Assembly: GCA_034509425.1 (NCBI GenBank)
Contig: JAVTVJ010000220.1
Coordinates: forward strand, 1,240,001 to 1,304,000
DNA length: 64,000 nucleotides
Reading direction: 5' to 3'
Origin: Eopsaltria australis
Taxonomy: Eukaryota; Chordata; Aves; Passeriformes; Petroicidae
Shown: one piece after another, positions 1 through 11,500 of the stretch
How the letters are laid out: each line of letters opens with the position of its first letter
Position numbering within the stretch: the stretch's first letter is position 1
Made by a program: the position numbers and the translations under genes
The notes under the pieces: generated by a model
Databases searched by the model: none
The model's input: the letters and a program-made list of their open reading frames with translations, nothing else
Told to the model about the DNA's origin: nothing

Positions 1-32
1 CCGCCCCCCGGGACCCCCATGGCACCGCCGCG

Positions 33-2537
33 ATGTTCGTGTCCCGGCTCCTGGATTTCCAGAAGACGCGCTACGCCAGGTAAATCCGTCGGTGCGGCGG
101 TCCCCGACCCCCGGACAACCCCAACCCCTCCCCGGGCTCGGCTCCGCTGGGATGGAGCCCGAAAGGATTTTCAAAAGCTGCCTCGTGCCTCTAAGCACAG
201 GGCAAGTGCGGGCTGGGCTTTTGGCTACCTGCTTTTCTGCATCCCTAAAGGATTCTCAGCATCCTTGGGAGCCTCCGCTGCCTTTCGCTGGGTTTAACTT
301 CACCGCGGCTCTCCCGCTGCCGGGGGAGCAGGATCGTGCCTTCCCGAGGGTACAGACCCCAGCGCTGGCTCCGATCCCCCCGTGGAGGCACCAGTGCGCT
401 CCAGGGTCCCGCTGCATCCCGGTGAAACCCCCTCGGGATGGCTCTCCCAGCCTGGACCCGCGGGTTCAACAGGGTTCCCACGGGATGCAGCGGTGCTGGA
501 TCCGTCTCTCCCTCCATGAAATCCCCAGGGAGGTTTTCCAGCAGCAGCCGGGACTCGTTTCAAAAGTTCAGGTGCAGCAGGAAAGCTCACGGTGTTACCT
601 GCGCGGGGGGAAACCTGAGGATCGCTGAGCACAGGTCAGAGGGCACTTGGCCGCACGCGCTGCTGCGGGATCAGATGTGGCCTTTAGGAGGGAGCTGGCA
701 GGTGACACGGGGACAACGCCAGCCCTCTGCTCCCCGGGTGGCCGGGATGAGTCAGATGGCACCGGGTGCTGCACAGATGGGGACCAGGGGGGTGCTGGGG
801 GTGCTCTGCTTTGCACGGAGGACGGGCTTTGCTGCCAGCTCTCTGTGACAGTGATGGGGATGTTTTCCTGCCTGCAGAGAGTCCCACGGGCTGGCACAGC
901 TCCTGGGGGCACTCAGCTCTTTGCTGCCACTTCCAGACTCCCAGTGCTCCTGTTAGGGGCAGATACCAGTGAAAAACTTGTGTGAAAAGAAGTGGTGATG
1001 GTGTTTCTTGCCTGCTCCAGGCAGGATGATCCCTGAGGGGCGTTTGTCTTGGCAGCGTAAGGACAGGAGACCATTCTCCCACCCCCTCCAGCCACCGGAT
1101 CCTTTCCTTCCAGATGTCCCATGGGGAAAATCCATGCTTGCATCTCCAAAACGTGCCTGAAACGTTGCCACTGCTCTGAGACCATTTTGGTGCTGTAGCT
1201 GCCTCCTGATAACCTTTGCCTGGGGGGAGAGGCAGGAGGCACCCAGCAGGTCTGCACAATGTGCCTGGTACAAAACCTTGTGAAAATGGAGAATTCAAGA
1301 CTCTTTTTCCCTCTCAGTTGTCATGCAAAGGACATAGCTGGGGGAAATGGAGCTGAGCAAAGCTCTGTACCCTCCAGAGCAGGAGGAAAACCATGCCTTT
1401 ACCCCATGGCAGAGGTGCAGAGGCTCTTTGGGAACTGGGCAGCAGATCAGGGGCTGCTCCACTGCCATCAGTCTTCCCCAGCAGAACCCATCTGCTAGCC
1501 TGTTGCTTGATTTATCCTGACTCAGTGTGCTCCAGCCTTGTTGTGGTCCTTTCTGGGGTCAACTCATTAAATGGGATGAGGCATCACAGAGAGCCTTGCA
1601 GGGATAGTGCAGGGCAGGGGCTGTGGGGCACGGGAAGGATCAGATCCACAGGGAATCCTCCAGCTCTCACTGTGTGCCAGGGCTGCATGGGGAGCAGCAG
1701 GAGATGGGTGCTCCCTTGGCTTTCAACCCAAGAAAGTCACCAGCACGTGATATAACCTGGGGCTTCCTGTATCATCGCAGAGATCCTCTTAGCCTAGTGC
1801 TTAAAAATAACAGTGGGATAATCCCCATCCCCCCCGCACTCCAGCTCTGCTCTCCATGAAAATCCTCTGCTGGGGCATATCCCAAAAGAAACCCTAAAGC
1901 TGCTTCTTCCTTTGTGCCAGGGATGCTCTTTCAGCTGAGCTCTGAGGTGGGAGTTGGGGCGAGCAGAAGCCAGGGTGGCACGTGTCCTTCAAAGCAGCAG
2001 AAGCATCCCAAACCCTGTGTTCAGTTTTCACCACAGGAAAGATGTTGGGGTGCTGGAGCAGGTCCAGAGAAGGATAATGGACCACAAGTCTGATAAGGAG
2101 CAGCTGAGGGAGCTGTGGGGGGCTCAGCCTGGAGAAAAGGAGGCTCAGGGGGCTCAGTTCTTACTCTCCACAACTCCCTGACAGGAGGGTGCAGCCAGGT
2201 GGGGGTCAGGCTCTGCTCCCAGGGAACAAGGCACAGGACGAGACAAAATGGGCTCAGGCTGCACCAGGGGAAGTTTAGACTGGATATCAGGAAAGATTAA
2301 AAGGGTAGTCAGGCATTAGAACAGGCTGCCCAGGGAAGTGGTTGAATCACTATCCGTGGAAGTTTTCAAAAACACATGTGGCACCTGGGGACGTGGTTTA
2401 GAGGTGAACGTGGCAGTGCTGAGCTAATGCTTGGACTCCATCTCAGAGGTCTTGTCCAACCTTAACAATTCTCTGATTCCATCTTGCAACACCTTTTCAG
2501 AGAATGTGGCCTTGCTTATGGCGTTCCTTGAAAGAAC

Positions 2538-2568
<31 letters not shown>

Positions 2569-5500
2569 TCAACGTTTTCCTTGCGGTGGAAAAGCCTGGA
2601 ACAGGCTTCATTTTTCATGTCATTTTATCTAATTTTGAGCGAGGACCAAGAAAGGAGGAACTTGGCCATTGATACACCCACCAAAAGGAATAAATAAAAC
2701 ACAGTGCGGTGATGAAAGACCTGTTGTGTGTGAACAAAGAGATGAAAAGCAGTGATCAATGTTGGGAACGTTCTGTGAACTGCCAGGAGAAAACTCAGGG
2801 CTGGAGGAGCACCAGGCTGTCTCCAAATCCCTCCTGGCTGGGCTTTGGAGATGCAGAACTAGAGCTAGGGCAGAGGGGAAGAAAGCAAAGGGAGGGGCTG
2901 TCACCGTGGTGGAACAGGGTGCCAAGGTAGAGCCATTTGAGCACGCTGTGGTTATAAAGGAGGAACTCGGTGGTTCCTGCTCTGCTGTGGGGCCCAGAAA
3001 GCTCTTCCATCACTGACACCGTGGGGAAATGGAGTTTCAGAGCACAGTTGCTGCGAGGCTTTCCCTGTCACTCACGGCCTGCACCCTGACAAGCAACATC
3101 CATCTCCTGCCCGACAGGCTGAGTTTAGCCACAACGCCAGCACCGCATGAAGTGCGAGCAGATGTGATTCCTCCTGCTTTATCCAGAGAGTTATCCCCCC
3201 AACTCCTCCTCCACTCTTCCTCCCAGCTCACCAACACCGTGCTGGGTCCCTCCCAGACCAGCAGATCAGACCAAGCTGCAGTTTTAACACTGGACTCATT
3301 GGTCAGGTTACACTGAGCTGGTAACCAAACCCTCTTTGAACCTCACCACTAACTTTGACCCCATGTTGGCCCAGTTTTAACTCAAGCATGGTCTGGTCCT
3401 TGCTGCCCACGTAGCTGCCATGGGGATGAGCATCTCCCTGTGGGGACACAGAATACTTCCCAGACTTTGGCCATCAAGAGCTGTAATTGGAAGGAAACAT
3501 GATTAATCAGGGAGCTGCTGTATCCGGCCAGCTTCAGCATCTCTGGAGCTGCAGTGGAGAGGGGTTTGCTGGGAGCTGCAGGGCACTGAATCATCCTCAC
3601 AAACTGATAGCAGTTCATGTAAAAGGCTTTAAATCTGATGGTGTTGGCTTGGCTTGCCCTGCACGAAGCAACACAAAGAGGAGCAGGTGGGAAAATCCAC
3701 ATTGATGTCTCAGCCCAGGAGCAGGGGCCTCTGTAGGTGCACGGTCCAGGCTTGTCCTCATCCCCTGTGCCTGCAATCCCACTAGCCTGAGGGGATGGAG
3801 GGCTGAACTCTACACTTGCTCAAACCCAAACCCTCTGAATTTGGGGAAAGGCAGCTGGGAAGACCTTCCTTGTTTCTCCCTGCACCTGTAATTATTGAGC
3901 AAGGAGACATTCAGCAGTTGCTCCAGCATCTCTGGCCAGGACAGGGAGAGGAGAACCAGCAGGAATAGCAAATGTTGGGGTGCTCTGACTCCAAACAGAA
4001 GGAAACCAATGCCAGGCTGACAGCCTGGACAGAGCACCCACTTTGGGAAGACCTGTTCCCCATTGCTTTGCCATGAAAACATGAGCAGCCCTCATCTGCT
4101 CCCACACGCTCCAAGATGTTTTCCAAGAGCTCTGCTTCCCCCACAGCCTGCGTGGGATGAAGCAGTGAGAAGGGAAATGCTTTCAGTGTTGATACCACAG
4201 CCTGAAGTTCCTTGAGAGGAAAGGGCTGCTCACCTTGCAAGACAGACCCCCTTGATGCAAAAGGCACTGCTCCAAGAGATGGAGAGCCCCCCAAAATGCC
4301 TGGGGAAACCAGGATCAGCTGATGTCACCAACCAGTTCCATGCTGGTTGCTCTGTGGTTGATACCCTGTTAAAATGGCACCAGTGGGATTTACCTCACAT
4401 GGGTTTAGATGCTCAGGGTGCATAACTGGAGCCAGGTATTTGGAAGGCAGCAATCCCTTGGAGCATCATTTGGGATATTCACTGAAACTGCCCCATTCCC
4501 TCCTCTGCAAGGGTTGGGGCACCCAGCAGGACAGGCTCAGGTGGGCACCACCACACTGAAGATGTGCACAGGTGGGCAAACCAAGCCCTGTGCCTTGTGC
4601 TTTTGGGGGAAGGATGGTCTTTTGGCTGCCTGGGAAACACATGATCTTCCCTCTCCTTCAGCTGGTGTTGGATATCAGCCTGATGTGATTCTTTGGCACA
4701 GTTTGCTGTGGCCAGCTTCACGAGGTAGCAGCCAACACAACCCATGGGAAATTCAAGCCACTGCCCAGCACTGCAGGTCAGTGACTGTGAGAAATGGGGC
4801 TCTGCCAGGACTGGCCCTGGGCTTGCCTCTCCTCCTCCTCCTCCCTTCCCACACCCCCAGCTCCCCAGTGAGACAAAGCCATGCCAACAAGCTCAACTCC
4901 CAAAGAAAGGAAGGGAAAAGAGCACAACTTATTCCAATCCTTGAGGGGTGCCTGGCTGCAGCTGCACGAGGGGTTTTGTTGAGTCCCCAGAGGCGCTGCT
5001 GCCAGGGGATGGATGCTCAGGGCTGGGTCTGAGCAAGGCAGAGGAGACATGGCCAAACACACAGATCAGGTCTCCCCAGGTGTGACAAACTCAACATTTT
5101 CATGCAGTGAGAATCCAGAGCCTGATGGGCTCTCTGTGATAGCACGGCAACCTCTCATGATAACACGATACCACAGGTGTCATATTCCTGGTGGATGAGT
5201 CAGATCCCAGTGAGTTGAGCCAAGCTGTGCTGACCTTCAGGAGAATTTGGAGTCAACTCTGTGCTCCTGTTCGAGTTTACAGTCCAGGTTTGCTGCTGCT
5301 GCTGCTGCTGCTGAGGAAAGGATTTTATGCAGAAAGAGATCATCAGGTCAGGGCAAGGAGTTGCCTCCTCTCTGTGCTGAGCAGCACTGGCTGGCACAGC
5401 AGTGTTAGACACAGCCCTGCTCTCTGCTGTAAATAATACTAATGGGAATCTTACTATCTGCATGCTTGGCTGGTGAAATACATGATTTTCCTTCTGTGCC

Positions 5501-8500
5501 TTCGCTGTCCAGAGGCATTTGCTGAATAATTTACGGATATGATTTGTACCTTGAGCAGCATCTGGGAATCCCGAATGAGAGCCTGGCTTTGTCTCTCAGG
5601 CCATGCTGTGGGGAGGTTTCATGAACCTGGGACACGGTCACCTGCCCATGTATTTCACAGTCACAGCCAGGGTTAGAGGCTGGGAGAGCTCCAGCCCTCA
5701 AACCATCCAAATCTTCTGCCAGCAGGCACAGGATCCAGGGGTCAGGCTCACTCCTGCCCACCTTGGGCTGTTGCAGTTCAACAGGCAGAGCCAGCTCAGG
5801 ATTTATCCCACTAACTCCTTGCTCTAGGCAAGGCAGCAAGGAACATGCACAATGACTTTCCAAACAAGAAATTAATGAATAATAGAGGATTTGCAGTTCT
5901 GGAGACAGTCCTTCCAACATTCACAAAACACCTGGGACGTCAGAGTCATTTTGTGACTAATCAGCTGTTGTTGGATGTCTCATGAGCAGCAAACGAAACA
6001 AGAAGTCCCAGCTCAGAAAGTAATTCGGGAAACACTCACCAATCCCATCTGTTGTGAATAAACAAACAGCTCTGCTCTGGTTGCAGGGTCATGAATTGCC
6101 TTGGAAGAGTTAGAGATACCATCTACACGGAGAGCTGGGGAGAAAAATAAATATCCCTGCCCAGAGGATGGGAATATGGACAGTTAGGACCCTGCTGGGA
6201 ATTACTGCTGAGTTTTCACCACTAACCAAGCCCTGCTGGGTGTATCTGGGCTCTTGTGGGTGCAGAAATGGTCAATGCCTGCATCCAGCCTGGCTTGGAG
6301 CCTCCAGTGCTTGTCCCTGCTCAGATAAGGAGCAAGAAAGGAATTGTGCGTGCCCTTGGTATGTTCAGGGGAAGAGCAGCACATTCCCTCCTGCACCCTC
6401 TGAGGCAGCAGGATGTGTCAGAGGGTTGCCTCCTCTGTCCCTTCTCAGGGGACATCTGTGCCTGTGGCTCAGAGCCAGGTACAGCACGGACCTGGCTGAG
6501 CACAGGGTCCCTGTCTGGGAGCACCTCTAAGTCAGCAGCAGCACCTGCTCAGCGTTTCTCAGGGTGTGCAGGTTGTGTAGTGCCAGGGGATGCTCTGCAG
6601 CCAGCCCAGGGTGCTGGTACACGTCAGAGTGCTGGGAATGAGCTAAACTGGCATGGCAGGAATGAGGTGATGGATGATGATTCGACCTGCTGCCTGTTTT
6701 CACTCACCTTGTGGCAGCATGGCCTGCAGCAGGGGAATCTGGGTGGGTCACTCCAGAAATCTGATGACCTGCTAATTTACCTATGAGAAAGGTAGGGAAA
6801 TGCTGGTTTAGATAAAAACCCTTCCACTTCCTGCTCCCTACCCAAGCTGCCAGCTCCTTGTGCTAGGAAGCGTGACAGAAGAGAGCACTGGGTTGTCCTG
6901 CTCCATCAGCCCTCCTGCCCCTCTCCCACGGGATGGGCTGGAGTCACAGGAGGGACCCATTGGGTGCCCCACCTCCCCTGGCCCCAGGAGCTGCCCCAGG
7001 AGCTTCCAGCAGGCACAGCTCAGCCCTTGCAAAGCAGGAGGGCCATATGTGTGTGTGGGAGCGTGCAGGCACCGAGGGATGGGCCTGGCAGGGAGGGTTC
7101 AGCTCCCCAGGGGTGCTCATGCCCGTGTGGGTGGCTCTGCAGAAGGCACTGCCAGGCAGCACCAACCTTGGTGTTCCTGCTTCCCCATGGCAAACGTTCC
7201 CATGCCAATGGGCAGGAAGGAAGAGCAGGATTTCACAAGTGCTCCTGGGCTGGATGAAGCAGTGGAGTTTGGGGTATCTCTCCTGGTTTCAGCTCCCCAG
7301 GGGTGCCACGCAGCCGTGCTCATGCCCGTGTGGGTGGCTCTGCAGAAGGCACTGCCAGGCACTATCAGCCTTGGTGCTCCTGCTTCCCCATGGCAAACGT
7401 TCCCATGCCATGGGCAGGAAGGAAAAGCAGGATTTTGCAAGTGCTGCTAGTCTGGATAAAGTCTGATGGATCTGCTGGGTTCAAGGTGGGCTGTGGGTAT
7501 TTCCTCGTGGTCCTGCTGCGTCTCCTGAACGCTGTGGTTGTGTGCCACACATAAACAGCAACCAGGCTCCACGCCAGCACACACAGCTCCCCAGGACTGA
7601 GCTAATTGCAAACCACAGAGGAGCTCAAGGGATTGAAGCTTCTTACCAGGGATGCAGCTGGAGCATTACCAGATTCCGGATCAGAGGCAGAGCCCTTGCC
7701 AAGCCCCGGCTTACGGGGATGCCACCACAGCAGCTCCCACGTGAGCACGAGCCCCAGGACCAAGCCCTGACATCTGTGCTGGGTGTGCAGCCTCGGGGCT
7801 GTCAGAGCAAACCCAGGCTGTGCATTGAAGAGTCAGAGGCCAGTCTGCCCTGCAGGGACACATCTGCCCCATCACTGACATCCCAGGCATCACAACACTT
7901 GTTCTACCAAGGGACAGCCCCAGCAGGACCTGCCACCACTGCTGGTTGACATCCAGCAAATCCAACCTCAGTCCTTCCTCTCTGACCATCACCAGGGATC
8001 TTCCTCTGTTACTTTAAAATCAGCTGTGACATCCAGTCACAAAAGGAAGGAGAAATCTTGTTCTTTTGCAGCCAGATCCGAAGAGCTGCCCAGCAGGGAA
8101 CACAGCCTGGAAAAGCCCCAGCTCCTTGGGCAGGAGGGTGGATACACAACAAATCCATCTCCACAGGCTTTAGGCCAACTCCTGAGCAAACCCAGCCCTT
8201 TTATAAGCAATTTGCAGATAAAACCTGTAGATGGGAGCTGCTCTGGGGAGATTGGTATCACCTGGGATAACCTTGGGCTTGCTGACTGCTCCTTTGTCCC
8301 CATGGCACCCAGCCCATAGTGCACGGACACACAGACACATGCACAGCCTGATTTATGGCAGGGCTGGGGAGGGCAGGTGTTGGACCAGCTCTGTCCAAGG
8401 GCAGCAACCCAGCTCACACCTCCCCATCCACATCTTAGTGGTGATTTTACACCCTCCTCACATTATCCACCCACTGGCTCACCTAAAGGATGTCAAAATT

Positions 8501-11500
8501 ATTATCCTCACTTGGAGAGAGGGAAAAGGGGAGTGAGAGGCACATGAAGAGATGTGGCAGAGGCCAACCAGGGAGCCGTGTCAAAGGCAGAGCTAAGCCC
8601 CATCTGTCCCAAATTGCAGCCTGGCTTGGGTCTCTTTTGGGGCTGTTCCTCTCATGTGCAGGGGACACTTCCTGCAAAGTGCCCCATAGCTCTGCTCATG
8701 TGGGTGTGTGGTGACCATGGAGTGACTGATGCAGGTTCTCTTGGTGCCCTCAGGAGAGCTCAGATGGTCCCAGGTGAGCCCTCCTGAAGAATAATTTAAC
8801 TTAATCCCTTTCTCACCTTCTTCTTCCCACCCTGGCAAAGCAAGAGCCAGGCAGATCTGCATGATTTTTGAGGCTGGAATTTTGTTCCTGGATAAGAGTC
8901 TTTTAAAAACTCACTAAAAACCCCTAAAGCTATAAAAAAAATCCCAACCCAACAGAGTGGGAGAAAGAGCAGGAGAAAGGAACAGGCCTGGGAAGCCAGC
9001 TCTGCACTTTGCCCCGGCACCCAGGGACAAGGGGCTCTTTGTTTCCCTGGCCAGAGCCTGCTGTACTGGCCCTTTTCAGGCTCCCTCCCTGGGAAAGGGG
9101 CCAGGGGAAAGCAGGCACAAGCAGGGCAGGCAAAAACCCTGGGGCTGCTGTGAATAACCCCTGCTCAGCCCCTCAGCAGCCCCCCTGTTCGCACAGGCAG
9201 TTGGAGGGAGTCTGCCAGGAGCAGCACCGGGAGGAGAAGGTGCCCGGGAACTCTTCGGTTCCCTGCTTCCCACACCCCATCCCTGGAAATGAACGTGCTC
9301 GTGTTCCTGCTGAACTCTGAAGTTCCCTGTATCTTTTGGGCTTTGCCATCCTGAAGCACCTGCTGAGCTGCACTGGAGCACACAGTGGTGTGGGAACACC
9401 TGCCCGTGGCTTCCTGGACCCAAGAATCACAAATGCTCTTTCCAAGGGTATCCATCAGTCTGTCCAGGCTGGAGCTGTGGTTTGAGGCTGGTTCTGCATG
9501 CTGTCTGCAGGCTGGGAATGCTGCAGGGATCCCCGTGCCCTGCCCTACGCCCGTGCCAGTGTGCACAGGGATGACATGAGCTGGTCCATGAAGAGAGTAG
9601 GGGAGGAAATGGCCTCTGCATCCCTGGGGAATGAGGTGCAGCCAGGGACTTATCCTGCCTTGCCAGGAGATGTGCAAACACCAGCTGCTCCCATTTCTAC
9701 AGAGCATAGAGGGGCACAGAAAAGTGCCAAATGAACCCCAAAACACAGCACAGGTCCCAAAAGCAGGGCTCAGGCTGGCCCAGCACTGTGCAGCCAGGTC
9801 CCAAATCCCTGATGCTCCATCTCCCACCATCCACAGGATGATGCTTACTAGAAAGCAGGGCAGGAAAACAAGAGCAGACTCCCCCCAGATCAAATAAAAG
9901 GTTCCTCCTCAAGGCTGCTGTCCCTCTGGGCAAAGCAGGGACTTCTGGTGTCCCACACCAGCACAGCTCTGGCCTTCAGGAACGTAAATGCTCTTCAATC
10001 CCATTCCATGGGGATGACTTGGGTGGTCCTTCCCAGCTTCTCTATCCCTGTAGCAGAGCTAGGGAGGATGTTTGCACCCCAGGGACAGCTTCCCAAAGGG
10101 TCTGGGTGCTCCTCAGCCCTGGGGAGGAGGCTGTGGAGTCGGTTCTGTGTTGCTGCTCTGAACAGCACCAGGCAGAGCGCAGGGGAGATGGAGCAGGCTT
10201 TGTTAAAATCAATAAATTCAAGGAAAAGGCCTTGAACGTGTTTCCTCAGCAACTGTGACGTCATGTGGACGTCTGGCCTCCCCTCCTTCCCCTCCTCCTT
10301 CTTATTATTAAAAGGGAAAATAAAGGGAAGCAGACAGTGGAGGGGAGCTGGGGACAGTCTCCTGGCAACGCTGGGGACAGTAACGTCCTCCTGCCAGGGG
10401 GACATGGCTGCAGCACGGGCAGCCCTGCCAGGCCTTGTGGCTGGAGGGCTGGGATGGGGAGGCATCCCTGGTGTCCCTGAGGTGGAGGTGACAGCACTCT
10501 GGGCACAATCCTGTCCCCAGGGATGTCCAGCTGCTTGCCGGCCCTGCTGAGCCCCGATTTACCTCGTGCCAGGCCTTGGTGAGCAGAGCAGTGGGAGCTC
10601 GGCCCTTCCATTCCCCCTCTTAATTCCAGACATTTTTTGGTGATGAGGACCACGAATCCCTGCCCACAGTGCCAGGGTCTGGCTGGAGGCACGGCAGGGC
10701 AGGGGCTGGGGACAGGGCCCCTCTGTGGGTTGTCGCTGTCACCTGCTGGGGTGCCCCTCACCCCGCTGAGGCCACACAATTCCCCCCACACCAAATCCTT
10801 GCCATTTGAGCTGTTTAATCCATCCTGGCTGAGTTTTAGCAGGCGACAGCGAGTGGCTCAGGCAGTGGGGCCGAGCAGGAGGGAGGTGGCAGAGGAGTCC
10901 ACACAGGCGTGGGTGGCTTGGGGACAGGGAGAGGGGACTTTCCCTGCCTTTCCAAGCATCCCGGGCTGAGGCATCACCCTGTGCCCAGCAGCAAGGTCTT
11001 GCCAGCCCCTGAGCCCCTTTGCTGGGCTCAGCTGAGCTGTGAAAGCCGCAGATGGTGCTGGAGCCGGGGGCGGGCGGGGTCACAGAGCAATTAGCCCAGG
11101 TCCTGCGGAGCCCCTGACCGGAGCCACAGCACGAAAAGTCTTAAAACCCCCGATTCTCAGGACCCTCCCAATTTTCCTGCTTCTCATTCCCTTTGTAAGC
11201 CTCCACTGCTGTCTCCTGCCAGGAGAGGGTGGTGAGCGAGGCTTTGCTCCGTGCTGTTATCACGGATGCACATTTAATTTGTTGTTACATACCCAGCTAT
11301 GGAGTGACACTATTTTTCATCGCTGTGTGTTGATCCAGCAGGGGAAATCGATGCATTCCTGTGGATGCCAGGAGCAAGCTGATGCCTCCTAAGACTTAAG
11401 AGAAACAGAAATAAAGATGCAGGTTTCCAAGGGAAGGCAGCAGGGTTTCCCCCCACAGCAATCTGTGCTGGGATGTGCAGCCCTGGGGGTACCCAGGAAC

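Noticed and set aside
5291..5313. CTG repeat as a polyglutamine or polyleucine coding tract
   Set aside because: Only about seven units, in an intron, with no supported exon around it.
6860..7466. Overlapping 177-196 residue frames in MMD2 intron 1
   Set aside because: Produced by the 190-bp tandem duplication; the same words appear in several frames and no family is recognisable.
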